From: Actinomycetota bacterium
Lineage (GTDB): Bacteria > Actinomycetota > Thermoleophilia > Gaiellales > Gaiellaceae
Direction: 5' to 3'
DNA: 22,889 nucleotides
NCBI GenBank assembly: GCA_005883245.1
Contig: VAXT01000081.1
Coordinates: 1-22,889 of the forward strand
The notes below the pieces were generated by a model, which worked only from the letters and a program-made list of their open reading frames with translations, did not search any database and was not told the origin of the DNA. Below, piece after piece: positions 6,084 to 14,123 of the stretch. Position numbers and translations under genes: made by a program. Every line of letters starts with the position of its first letter. The first letter of the stretch is position 1.

Positions 6084-7655
6084 CTAGCCGAGGCGAACGA
6101 GCCGGAAAGCCGGGACGGGCTCGGCCTTTCCCTTGAGCTCCAGCGCGCCCAGAGGCTCGAGGATCGCGCCGGTCAGCTCCGCGGCCGTGGTCGCTCCGAT
6201 GACGACCTTTCCGGGCTCCGCCTCGGCCTGCAGGCGCGCCGCGAGGTTCGTCGTGTCGCCGATCGCGGTGAAGCTCCGCTGCTCGAGGGCTCCGACGTTC
6301 CCGATCACCGCGGGGCCGCTGTTCACGCCGACGCGGAAGCGGGGCCACTCCGGACGGCCGTGCGCGACAGCCTCGGAAGCGTCCACGAACGCGAGCGCGG
6401 CTCGTGCTGCTTTCTGCGCGTGGTCGGGCTGGTCGGTCGCCGCATTGAAGACGACCAGGACGGCATCGCCGGCGAAGCGTTCGATCATTCCGTCCTCGGC
6501 TGCGACCACCGGGACGACCTCGGCCCAGTACGCGTTCAGCATTGCGACCACCTCCGGCGGGGTCGAACGCTCGGAAAAGGCTGTGAAGCCCTGGAGATCG
6601 GCGAAGAGGACGCTCACCTCCCGCTCCTCGCCACCGAGCTCGCCCGCGCCGGGCTGCTCGCGGAGCCGGGTCATGAGCTGCGGCGAGAGGTAGGGGCTGA
6701 AGAGCTCGTCGAGGCGCCGGAGCTCGCCGGCTGCCTGCTTGAGGAGCCGCGCCTCCTCCTCGCTGAAGTGCTCTCGCTCGCGGAGGGTCCGCGTGTCGGT
6801 TTTCTCGTCCGTGAGGTCGCTGAGCGCGCTCGCGTAGCGCCGGTCGATCAACTCGGCCGTGTGCTCCAGATAGAGATCCTTGAACATTGCCGCCGCCGAG
6901 CGCCGGCGGCGGTACTCCTGCCGGGCGACGAACGCGACGAGGCCGAACGCGACGGTCATCAGGACGTGCCACTCCCACCACGAGGCGTGCCAGTTGTGGC
7001 CGAAGGCGATGACGACCATCGCCTCTGCGAGGAGCGTGAACGCGGCGGCGACCGCGGCCGGCATCGGAGCCGGTCGTCGCCTGTACAGCTGGACGTAGCG
7101 CACCGCGGCGAACGCGTAGAGCGGGAGCCCGATTACGGCCAGCGCGTACAACGGCCCGTGGGCTTCTTCCTCGGTCAACGCGCGGTCGAGCGGAGCCAGG
7201 TTCGAGAGCGAGTAGATGCCCCAGGCGCCGAGCAGCCCGAAGACGATCCCGCGCAGGAGCCACTGACGCCGCATGACCGCCGCCGAGCCCGAGGGCGAGA
7301 GATCGAGCGCCGACGCCGCTGCGAAGATGCTGGCAATCGCAAGACCGACAGGAGTGGCGACGATGAAGCCAGCGTTCTTCTTCTCGAGCAGGACTCCGGG
7401 CGTCGCGAGCGCGTGCAGCGCCAGGAAGCCGGCGCTCGTCACGAATGCGAGGGAGACGAGGAACAGCCGGGCGTCGTCGAGCCGGCGCGCCGCCTCCCCC
7501 GACAGGTACCCGAGAACGACGCTCAGGAGCGCGGTGATCAGGACGAGCCAGAAGTGGGCCGGATGGTGCTCCCAGTGGACGTCCAGCCTCGGTTCGCCGA
7601 GCAGGAGAGCGAGGCCGGCGAGGGGAATCGAGAGCGGGATCAGCCAGCGGGCCAC
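6084..7655 (-). CDS. Membrane-anchored class III adenylate/guanylate cyclase
   Basis: With GTG 7655 the protein has 523 aa. About eight hydrophobic helices occupy roughly 4-246, followed by a linker with coiled-coil-like charged helices (250-335) and the cyclase catalytic domain (347-520). Metal aspartates are Asp353 (VLFADLQGF) and Asp397 (RFAGDAVLVVF). Asp467, Asn470 and Arg474 lie in IGDTTNLAARL, where class III enzymes have the base-selecting and transition-state residues. The position usually held by the base-selecting Lys reads Arg393 (IERFAGD), so nucleotide preference is uncertain. The membrane part has His/Trp-rich pieces, HWEHHPAHFW (27-36) and HNWHASWWEWH (220-230). The minus strand just upstream reads TTAGGCT-CGCCC-GTG, which could be a -10 element of a leaderless transcript. 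Cotranscription with the UPF0173 gene is likely. Confidence 0.87.
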   Translation of the reverse strand: MARWLIPLSIPLAGLALLLGEPRLDVHWEHHPAHFWLVLITALLSVVLGYLSGEAARRLDDARLFLVSLAFVTSAGFLALHALATPGVLLEKKNAGFIVATPVGLAIASIFAAASALDLSPSGSAAVMRRQWLLRGIVFGLLGAWGIYSLSNLAPLDRALTEEEAHGPLYALAVIGLPLYAFAAVRYVQLYRRRPAPMPAAVAAAFTLLAEAMVVIAFGHNWHASWWEWHVLMTVAFGLVAFVARQEYRRRRSAAAMFKDLYLEHTAELIDRRYASALSDLTDEKTDTRTLREREHFSEEEARLLKQAAGELRRLDELFSPYLSPQLMTRLREQPGAGELGGEEREVSVLFADLQGFTAFSERSTPPEVVAMLNAYWAEVVPVVAAEDGMIERFAGDAVLVVFNAATDQPDHAQKAARAALAFVDASEAVAHGRPEWPRFRVGVNSGPAVIGNVGALEQRSFTAIGDTTNLAARLQAEAEPGKVVIGATTAAELTGAILEPLGALELKGKAEPVPAFRLVRLG

Positions 7656-7706
7656 GGGCGAGCCTAACCCGGAAGGACCTTGACCGTCCTCGCCGAACTG
7701 CGGGCC

Positions 7707-7974
7707 ATGCGACGCTGGCTCCCGATCACGATCGTCCTCGTCGCGGCCGTCGCCGAGGCGCTGGGACTGGGCCGGCTCCCGTTCTACCTCCTGCTGGTTG
7801 CGGTGCCGATCGTACGGCATCGCGCTCCTCCTCCTCGTAGCGGGCGCGGCGGCAGGATCGACGGCGTTCGCGCTCTCCGGCTGCCTTGCGGCGTTCGCTC
7901 TTCAGGCGCTCCTGGGGGTCGGCGTCGAGCTCAAGCGGCCCGCGCCTGGCGAGCCGGCCCGCCTAGAGCGGTAG
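7707..7974 (+). pseudogene. Small membrane protein gene with apparent frameshift
   Basis: From ATG 7707 the plus strand encodes MRRWLPITIVLVAAVAEALG and a second hydrophobic stretch ending VAVPI at about 7811. That frame then turns into Arg/Pro-rich nonsense. Skipping one base (7812) moves to a frame reading YGIALLLLVAGAAAG and FALSGCLAAFALQALLG, then a charged tail ending at TAG 7972-7974. Together they make a coherent protein of about 88 residues with some three or four membrane helices, so one extra base (or two missing) breaks the gene. It could be a real lesion or an assembly error. A TTG at 7680 is an alternative start. The 3' end overlaps the nuoN stop by 12 bp, tail to tail. The function is unknown. 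Confidence 0.5.
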
Positions 7975-9441
7975 CGTCTCTGCGGCGCTGCGCGCGAAGT
8001 CGACGAGCGGCTGGACGGCGAAGAACGAGCCCACGTTCACGGCCATCGCCAGGAAGGCGGCGCTCGAGAGCATGATCTCGCGGGGCGGCGAGCCTCCGAT
8101 CGGCGCCAGCCCGAGCTCGGCGGCCGGCCGCATGTACATCGATCGGATCACGGCGAGGTAGTAGTAGAGGCTGACGAGCGTCGCGAGCACGCCGACGATC
8201 ACGAGCCAGTTCCAGCCCGCCTCCGACGCCGACGAGAAGACGAGGAACTTGCCCATGAAGCCGCCCGTCAGCGGGAATCCGGCGAAGCCGAGCATGAACG
8301 TCGCCATCGAGAAGCCGAGCAGCGGCCGCTCCCACCCGAAGCCGGCGAGGTTGTCGAGCGTGACTGGCTCTCCGAGCTCGCGCTCGCGCGCCGCGACGAC
8401 CGCGAAAGCGCCGACCGAGATCGCCGAGTACGGGATCAGGTAGTAGAGGAGCGCGCGCACGCCGAGCTCGTTGGCCGCGGAGACGGCGATCAGCATGAAG
8501 CCCGCGTGCGAGATCGACGAGTAGGCGAGCAGGCGCTTGACGTTCGCCTGGACGAGCGCGGCGATGTTGCCCCACGCGAGCGAGATGACGGCGAGCACCG
8601 CGACCGCGATCGTCCACACGTCGCGCTCCTCCGGGAACGCGACCGTGAGCACGCGGTACATGAGCACGAGCGCGACGGTCTTCGTCGCCGCGGCCATGAA
8701 GCCGGTGATGGGTGTGGGTGCGCCCTCGTAGACGTCCGGCGTCCACATGTGGAACGGCGCCGCCGACGACTTGAACGCGAGCCCGGCCAGGAGCATCGCG
8801 AGGCCGACGAGGAGGATCGGGTCACCGGCCAGGTCCTGCGCGCGTGTCGCGTCGGCGATCGCCGAGTAGCCGAGCTCGCCGGTAGCGCCGTACACGAGCG
8901 CGGACCCGAAGAGGAGCACCGCCGAGCCCATCCCGCCGATGATCAGGTACTTGAGGCCGGCCTCGAGCGAGCCCACGAGGTCGATCTCGATCGCGCACAG
9001 GATGTAGAGGCAGACCGAGAACCACTCGAGCCCGAGGAAGAGCGTCATCAGGTTCGCCGACTGGACGAGGAAGGCCATGCCTGCGCCGGCCGTGACGAGC
9101 AGGGCGTAGTACTCGCCAATGTGGTCCTCGCGCATCCGGGCGGAGTAGGAGACGCCGACCGTGAGCAGGCCGGCGCCCATGACGAGGATCTGCGTGAACG
9201 CGGCGTAGCGGTCGCGGAAGATCGCGTCGGCGACCTCGAGGCTCCCGTGTGGGGTCTCGATGTAGAGGAGGATCGCCAGGGCCCCGCCTGCGATGAAGCC
9301 GAGCGCGCAGAAGAACGCGGCGAACGGGCGCAGGATCCAGCGCGGTACGAACGCCTCGGAGAGCAGGCAGATCGCCGCTGCGCCCAGCGTCGCCAGCGAG
9401 GGCGAGAGCGCGAACCAGTCGACGGACGGGGTGTCGATCAT
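7963..9441 (-). CDS. nuoN: NADH-quinone oxidoreductase subunit N
   Basis: This is an antiporter-like membrane subunit of complex I (492 aa, about 14 helices). Seen directly: TM5 Glu139 in LGLEWFSV, Lys224 in FKSSAAPFHMW, the PDVYEGAPTP loop (235-244) typical of NuoN, and Lys254 in AATKTVALVL, the last part of the proton channel. ATG 9441 overlaps the nuoM stop (ATGA). It is the last gene of the operon. No clear terminator hairpin follows, and its stop overlaps the broken plus-strand membrane gene. Confidence 0.95.
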   Translation of the reverse strand: MIDTPSVDWFALSPSLATLGAAAICLLSEAFVPRWILRPFAAFFCALGFIAGGALAILLYIETPHGSLEVADAIFRDRYAAFTQILVMGAGLLTVGVSYSARMREDHIGEYYALLVTAGAGMAFLVQSANLMTLFLGLEWFSVCLYILCAIEIDLVGSLEAGLKYLIIGGMGSAVLLFGSALVYGATGELGYSAIADATRAQDLAGDPILLVGLAMLLAGLAFKSSAAPFHMWTPDVYEGAPTPITGFMAAATKTVALVLMYRVLTVAFPEERDVWTIAVAVLAVISLAWGNIAALVQANVKRLLAYSSISHAGFMLIAVSAANELGVRALLYYLIPYSAISVGAFAVVAARERELGEPVTLDNLAGFGWERPLLGFSMATFMLGFAGFPLTGGFMGKFLVFSSASEAGWNWLVIVGVLATLVSLYYYLAVIRSMYMRPAAELGLAPIGGSPPREIMLSSAAFLAMAVNVGSFFAVQPLVDFARSAAETLPL

Positions 9442-10955
9442 CGGCCCGGGCCCATCGTCACCATGTCCATGCGTCCCTCCGGCGGCTGGTCGTTCGGACG
9501 GGTCAGATGGCGCTCCTGGGGGGCTCCTGGACTGATCGAGGGCCCGAGCACGTGGCCGCTGATCGCTGCCGGCCAGGCGGAGAGCGCGAGCAGGCATGCG
9601 ACGAGCGGGACGAGGATCCCGAGCTCGGCCGGGCGCAGGTCGAGCGCCACCTCGGAGACAGCAGATCCTGGCTCGCGGTGCAGCACCGCCGAGATCAGGC
9701 GGAGCATGTACATCGCGGCGAGCACGATCCCGGTTGCGGCGGCCACGGCCCAGCCCCAGCCCGCCCCGAAGACGCCGAGCAGGATCAGGAACTCCCCGGC
9801 GAACGCGGACGAGCCCGGCACCGCGAGCGCGATGATCCCGGTGAGCATCAGCATCGTCGCCAGGGCGGGCCGACCGCGGGCCATGCCGCCCAACCGGTCG
9901 AAGCTGCCGGTCGACGTGCGCCGCTCGATCGTGCCCGCGAGCAGGAAGAGCGTCGCTGAGATCAGCCCGTGGTTGACGGCCTGCAGCACGGCCCCGCTGA
10001 TCCCTGCGGTGCTGACCGCGAAGATCCCGATCGTGATCAGCCCCATCTGCGCGAGGCTGGAGTAGGCGATCACGCCGCGCACGTCCTGGGCGCGGAAGGC
10101 GAGCAGCGACCCGTAGACGAGCCCGGTCGCGGCAAGCGCGAGCACGAGCACACGGAAGTCGTCGAACGGCTCCGGAAACTTGAACAAGCAGATGCGGATG
10201 AAGCCGAAGACCGCCGCCTTGGAGATCAGGCCCGAGAGCACCGCGGCCACCTCGGGCGACGACTCGCGGTAGGCATCGGGGAGCCAGCCGTGGAGCGGGA
10301 AGAGCGGCGCCTTGACCGCGAACGCCACCAGGAAGCCGAGGAAGATCCACGTGTTGTCGCTCGTCCCGGTGCTGACGAGGTCGAACGAGCCCTCCGACAG
10401 CCCGAACACGATCACCGAGGCCAGCATCAGCAGCGAACCGGCCATCGTGTAGATCACGAACTTGACCGTCGCCCCGAGCCGTCCCGGCCCGCCCCAGACC
10501 CCGATCAGCAGGTAGAGCGGGATCATCATGGCCTCGAAGAAGACGTAGAAGAGCAGGAGATCCTGCGATGCGAAGACGCCGACCGTCGCGGACGTCAGGA
10601 ACAGCATCAGGCCGAAGTACGCGCTCGGTCGGTCGCGTCCGACCCAGAAGCCGTACGCGATCGCAGCGGCCATGACGACGACCGCGAGCCCGGCGAGCCA
10701 GAACGAGAAGCCGTAGAAGCCGACGTGGTATGAGACGCCGAGGTCGCTGAACCAGCTCCAGCGCTGGTCGAAGTTCGGCGCGGGCCCGGCTTTGTCAAAG
10801 TTCATCTGGTTCAGCGCGTTGATCCAGAACCCGATCTCGGCGAGCGCGACGAGGAGCGCGGTCGGGCCGGCGAACCGGCCGACCGGGAGCAGCCAGACGA
10901 GGACCGCGCCGGCCAGCGGCAGGAAGATCAGGATCGTCGCCAGCCAGCCGGTCAT
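9438..10955 (-). CDS. nuoM: NADH-quinone oxidoreductase subunit M
   Basis: This is an antiporter-like proton-pumping subunit (505 aa, about 14 helices). Key residues are present: Glu141 in FFEAMMIPLYLLIGVWGG, Lys215 in FAVKAPLFPLHGWLPDAY, and Lys246 in GLISKAAVFGF. After the last helix (near 465) a hydrophilic Pro/Arg-rich tail (GAPQERHLTRP onward) of about 30 residues ends in MDMVTMGPGR. ATG 10955 lies one base after the stop of the duplicated nuoL tail (TGACATG), which is presumably the original nuoL-nuoM junction. It ends in the start codon of nuoN. Confidence 0.95.
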   Translation of the reverse strand: MTGWLATILIFLPLAGAVLVWLLPVGRFAGPTALLVALAEIGFWINALNQMNFDKAGPAPNFDQRWSWFSDLGVSYHVGFYGFSFWLAGLAVVVMAAAIAYGFWVGRDRPSAYFGLMLFLTSATVGVFASQDLLLFYVFFEAMMIPLYLLIGVWGGPGRLGATVKFVIYTMAGSLLMLASVIVFGLSEGSFDLVSTGTSDNTWIFLGFLVAFAVKAPLFPLHGWLPDAYRESSPEVAAVLSGLISKAAVFGFIRICLFKFPEPFDDFRVLVLALAATGLVYGSLLAFRAQDVRGVIAYSSLAQMGLITIGIFAVSTAGISGAVLQAVNHGLISATLFLLAGTIERRTSTGSFDRLGGMARGRPALATMLMLTGIIALAVPGSSAFAGEFLILLGVFGAGWGWAVAAATGIVLAAMYMLRLISAVLHREPGSAVSEVALDLRPAELGILVPLVACLLALSAWPAAISGHVLGPSISPGAPQERHLTRPNDQPPEGRMDMVTMGPGR

Positions 10956-11211
10956 GTCACTTCACCCACACGAAGACGAAGGCGAGGACGGTCACGCTCC
11001 CGGCGATGGCGAGAGCGTACGTGCGTACGAGGCCCGTCTGGACCCCGCTCGGGTCCCCTCGGGCCCCGCGCCCGCAGCGGCGCCCGAGGAACGCGCGGAT
11101 CAGCTCCGGACGGCTCACGTCACTTCACCCACACGAAGACGAAGGCGAGGACGGTCACGCTCCCGGCGATGGCGAGAGCGTACGTGCGTACGAGGCCCGT
11201 CTGGACCCCGC
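10956..11211. repeat. 93-bp direct duplication of the nuoL 3' end flanking a 70-bp element
   Basis: Bases 10956-11048 and 11119-11211 are identical (offset 163). The right copy is the true 3' end of nuoL; the left copy sits in the nuoL-nuoM gap. Between them, 11049-11118 is not part of nuoL. It contains a GC-rich hairpin, CCTCGGGC at 11057-11064 pairing with GCCCGAGG at 11082-11089, and resembles sequence in the nuoG-nuoH gap. The arrangement looks like element insertion with copying of adjacent sequence, or template switching during replication. Confidence 0.9.
10957..11118 (-). other. Possible 53-aa ORF bridging nuoL and nuoM (element plus duplicated NuoL tail)
   Basis: GTG 11118 starts one base after the nuoL stop (TGACGTG). 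The frame reads VSRPELIRAFLGRRCGRG from the element, then enters the duplicated nuoL tail in its native frame (GVQTGLVRTYALAIAG...), ending at TGA 10957-10959 one base before nuoM ATG. The product would be a short Arg-rich head joined to a copy of the last NuoL membrane helix. Expression is not shown. It may simply keep ribosomes moving from nuoL to nuoM. Confidence 0.35.
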
Positions 11212-13009
11212 GCAGCTCGCTGCTTGCCTTCCGCGCCACCGCGCCGATCCCCCCGATCGAGCCGAGGACGAGCGGCCGCTCGACCCAGTCGCGCAGAGCG
11301 ACCGCGAGCAGCACGCTCGGCCGGTAGAAGATCGCGTCGTAGAGCTCGTCGAAATAGAATTTGTGCTCGAGGACGGTGCGCACGGCCCTGGCTTCGGGCA
11401 CGCGGAGCCTGCGTGTCGAGAAGACAGCCCAGGCGAGCGCGATCCCGGCGGCCCCGAGCGTGACGGCACAGAGGCTTGCGAGGAATTCCTGCGAGCCGCT
11501 CGCCTCGACGACCGACTCCACGGTCGGGGCGAGGAAGTCCGAGACCAGGCTCCAGGCGCCCGGGACCTGGACCCAGCCGCCGATCACCGATAGCACGCTG
11601 AGGACGGCGACGGCCGCGCCCATCCACAGCCACGGCTCCGAGCGGTCGGGCCGGTGCAGGTGCTCCTGCACGAACGGCGTCGGCTCGCCGCCGAAGACGA
11701 GGAAGACCATGCGGAACGCGTACAGGCCCGTCAGGAACGTGCCGAGGACGCCGACGACGAACAGAATCTGGCCATACGTGCCCGCGGCCAGAGCCGAGGC
11801 GAGGATCGAGTCCTTAGCAAAGAAACCGGCCAGCGGTGGGATCCCGGCGAGTGCCAGCGCACCGATCAGGAACGCCCAGTAGGTGTTCGGCAAGTAGCGT
11901 CTGAGCCCGCCCATCCTGCGCATGTCCTGCTCGCCGGCGAGCGCGTGGATGACGATTCCGGCGGAGAGGAAGAGCAGCGCCTTGAAGAACGCGTGCGCCA
12001 TGAGCAGGAACATCGCGTTCGCGTAGGCGCCCAGACCGGCGCCGAGGAACATGTAGCCGATCTGGGACATGGTCGAGTAGGCGATGACGCGCTTGATGTC
12101 CGTCTGGACGAGCGCGATCAGCCCCGCCATGACCAGCGTCGCGGCGCCCAGGCCCGCGGCGAGCTCCTGGACGTGCTTCGCGGCCTCGAAGATCGGCGCC
12201 GCGCGGACGAGCAGGTAGACGCCGGCGGTGACCATCGTCGCCGCGTGGATGAGGGCGCTGACGGGCGTCGGGCCTTCCATCGCGTCCGGCAGCCACGTCT
12301 GGAGCGGGAGCTGCGCCGACTTGGCGACCGCGCCGCCGAGCAGCCCGAGAGCGACCAGGTTGACCGCCCAGGTCCCGGTCTCTCCTCCCGCCCAGTCGAA
12401 CGAGGACTGGAAGGAGAGCGACCCCGTCCGCTGGATGAGCAGGAAGAAGGCGAGCGCCATCGTCGCGTCGCCGACCGCGTTCATGATGAACGCCTTCTTG
12501 GCGGCCGCGACGGCTGCGGGACGCTCGTGGTGGTAACCGATCAGCAGGTAGGAGCTGAGGCCGACCAGGCCCCAGCCGATGAGCAACATCAACAGGTTCC
12601 CGCCCTGGACGAGCAGGAGCATCGAGAAGACGAAGAGGGCCATGTACGCGAAGTAGCGGCGCTCCTCGTCCTCGCCGTCCATGTAGCCGACCGAGTAGCC
12701 GACGATCAGCGCGCCGACGCCGGTGACGATCAGCATCATGAAGACCGAGAGCGGGTCGACGAGGACGCTCAGCCCGACGTTGAAGCTCCCGGCCGAGAGC
12801 CACGTCCACGCGGTCGAGATCTGTTGCTGGTCGCTGTCGCCGCGGTTGATGACGGCGAAGAAGTCGACGACGGCGGCGACGAAGGCGACGACGACCGAGG
12901 CCGTCGCCAGGTAGCCGGTCAGCCGCCGCGGAAACCGCGTGCCTCCGAGCGTGATCAGGACGGCGGCCGCGAGCGGCGAGAAGAGACAGACCCAGGCAGC
13001 CGCGATCAC
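11120..13009 (-). CDS. nuoL: NADH-quinone oxidoreductase subunit L
   Basis: This is the distal antiporter-like subunit of complex I (629 aa), with about 14 channel helices plus the C-terminal lateral helix and anchor. Recognised parts are VDPLSVFMMLIV (84-95), Lys230 in AVAKSAQLPLQTWLPDAMEG, PTPVSALIHAATMV (247-260) and KRVIAYSTMSQIGYMF. Two usual residues are missing. The TM5 motif normally Trp-Glu-x-Val-Gly-Leu reads IGWGLVGLSSYLL, so Glu is Gly147; the following motif normally Asn/Thr-Arg-Val-Gly-Asp reads MNAVGD, so Arg is Ala. Start GTG 13009 overlaps the arginase-family stop (GTGA). The last 93 bp are duplicated downstream, and the NuoL C-terminus itself looks complete (FVFVWVK). Confidence 0.95.
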   Translation of the reverse strand: MIAAAWVCLFSPLAAAVLITLGGTRFPRRLTGYLATASVVVAFVAAVVDFFAVINRGDSDQQQISTAWTWLSAGSFNVGLSVLVDPLSVFMMLIVTGVGALIVGYSVGYMDGEDEERRYFAYMALFVFSMLLLVQGGNLLMLLIGWGLVGLSSYLLIGYHHERPAAVAAAKKAFIMNAVGDATMALAFFLLIQRTGSLSFQSSFDWAGGETGTWAVNLVALGLLGGAVAKSAQLPLQTWLPDAMEGPTPVSALIHAATMVTAGVYLLVRAAPIFEAAKHVQELAAGLGAATLVMAGLIALVQTDIKRVIAYSTMSQIGYMFLGAGLGAYANAMFLLMAHAFFKALLFLSAGIVIHALAGEQDMRRMGGLRRYLPNTYWAFLIGALALAGIPPLAGFFAKDSILASALAAGTYGQILFVVGVLGTFLTGLYAFRMVFLVFGGEPTPFVQEHLHRPDRSEPWLWMGAAVAVLSVLSVIGGWVQVPGAWSLVSDFLAPTVESVVEASGSQEFLASLCAVTLGAAGIALAWAVFSTRRLRVPEARAVRTVLEHKFYFDELYDAIFYRPSVLLAVALRDWVERPLVLGSIGGIGAVARKASSELRGVQTGLVRTYALAIAGSVTVLAFVFVWVK

Positions 13010-13818
13010 GGGGCGACCTTCTCGGGTGCGAGCCGCCGCGCCAGCAGGGCCGCGATCTCTGGGACACGCTTCTCGCGGTCCTGGCTGGGGTCGTAGGCGG
13101 TCAGCGCCGCGGCGACGATCTCGAAGCGGTTCGAGACGGCAGTGAGCGCCCGCTCGAGTTGCTCCGGGTCGAGCCCGCCCTCGACCGAGAGGACGTTGGC
13201 GTGCGCCACCGCCGGATCGATGACGTCGAGGTCGACGTGGACGTAGACGGCGTCGATCCGCGCGGCGAGGTCGTCGAGCGCGTCCTCGAGCGTGTCGGCG
13301 TCGGCGCGCCGCAGAGCAGAGGCGGCGAGGCGCGCGGCCTCGGTCTGCTCCAGGTCGCGTGCATGGACGAGGACCGCATTCTCGGCCGGCACCGCACGCA
13401 GGCCGTCGACGGTGGCTCGCAGCTCGTGCCAGCCATCGCCGAGCAACATTGCGAGCCCCATGCCGTCGAGGAAGCCGGTGGTCGTCGAGTCGGGTGTGTG
13501 GAAGTCCCCGTGCGCGTCGAACCAGACGACGCCGACAGCACGGCCGACCCCGGCCACGGTCCCGAGCGCGGTGAAGCAGTTGACAGCGAGCACGAGCGGG
13601 AACCGGCCTTCGGCGACCGTCTCGGCTACGGCCGACCGTACCGAGCGGATGACCTCGAACGAGTCCGCGACCTCGTTCGGAACCGGTCGCGGCTCAGGCC
13701 CGGGGACGACGATCGACTCGCCGCCGATCGCCTCAGCGAGCACGCTCGGCCCGCGGCTCAGGTCCGGGTGCTCGCGCCCGAGGTACCAGGGCACCTGGAT
13801 CAGGCGGATGTCGCTCAT
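13006..13818 (-). CDS. Arginase/agmatinase-family protein embedded in the nuo operon
   Basis: The protein has 270 aa and the ureohydrolase fold. The DAHGD motif (Asp101, His103, Asp105) and DLDVIDP (Asp196, Asp198) provide five of the six usual manganese ligands. The first ligand, His in the usual GGDH motif, is replaced: the motif reads VLAVNCFTALG with Cys81. Some arginase-like proteins share a Cys there. The usual Glu near the C-terminus (xxExNP) reads LTAYDPSQD. The normal guanidino hydrolysis is therefore doubtful, and a formimino or other C-N substrate, or a non-catalytic role, is possible. It starts in the nuoK stop (ATGA, 13815-13818) and ends in the nuoL start (GTGA), so it is translated as part of the complex I operon. 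Confidence 0.85.
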   Translation of the reverse strand: MSDIRLIQVPWYLGREHPDLSRGPSVLAEAIGGESIVVPGPEPRPVPNEVADSFEVIRSVRSAVAETVAEGRFPLVLAVNCFTALGTVAGVGRAVGVVWFDAHGDFHTPDSTTTGFLDGMGLAMLLGDGWHELRATVDGLRAVPAENAVLVHARDLEQTEAARLAASALRRADADTLEDALDDLAARIDAVYVHVDLDVIDPAVAHANVLSVEGGLDPEQLERALTAVSNRFEIVAAALTAYDPSQDREKRVPEIAALLARRLAPEKVAP

Positions 13819-14123
13819 CCGCGCAGCGTCGAGAGCTTGTCGACGTCGAGCTCGAGACGGCGCCGGTGGACGGCGACGATCAGCCCGAGCCCGACCACGA
13901 CCTCGGAGGCCGCGACGGCCATCACGGCGAGCGCGAAGATCTGCCCACTCATGTCGGCGTGGTTGCGCGAGAACGTGATCAGCGCCAGGTTCGCGCCGTT
14001 GAGCATGATCTCGATCGAGAGCAGGACGATCAGCGGGCTGCGCCGGAGCATCACGCCGAGCGCTCCGATCGCGAACAGGAAGGCGGAGACGGCGAGGTAC
14101 CAGGTCAGGTTCGGGCCTGTCAC
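13815..14123 (-). CDS. nuoK: NADH-quinone oxidoreductase subunit K
   Basis: The protein has 102 aa and three membrane helices, normal for the family. The two buried glutamates that carry protons in NuoK are present: Glu38 (LLSIEIMLNGANL) and Glu74 (AASEVVVGLGL). Start GTG 14123 overlaps the nuoJ stop (GTGA). The frame is open upstream, but those residues are out-of-frame nuoJ. The stop overlaps the ATG of the arginase-family gene. Confidence 0.96.
   Translation of the reverse strand: MTGPNLTWYLAVSAFLFAIGALGVMLRRSPLIVLLSIEIMLNGANLALITFSRNHADMSGQIFALAVMAVAASEVVVGLGLIVAVHRRRLELDVDKLSTLRG

Noticed and set aside
5451..7667. Very long plus-strand open frame opposite the cyclase and hydrolase genes
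   Set aside because: Arg/Asp/Glu-rich repetitive composition typical of the antisense of a GC-rich gene; the minus strand has clear families.
7655..7720. Divergent promoter between the cyclase and the small membrane gene
   Set aside because: A TAGGCT -10-like hexamer is present on the minus strand, but no convincing -35 was found and nothing fits on the plus strand.
9438..9540. Hydrophilic NuoM tail as a separate small gene or repeat insertion
   Set aside because: No clear match to the other elements and no start with a Shine-Dalgarno; simply an extended C-terminus.
8506..10065. Long plus-strand open frames across nuoN and nuoM
   Set aside because: Antisense shadows of well-supported nuo genes, without recognisable domains.
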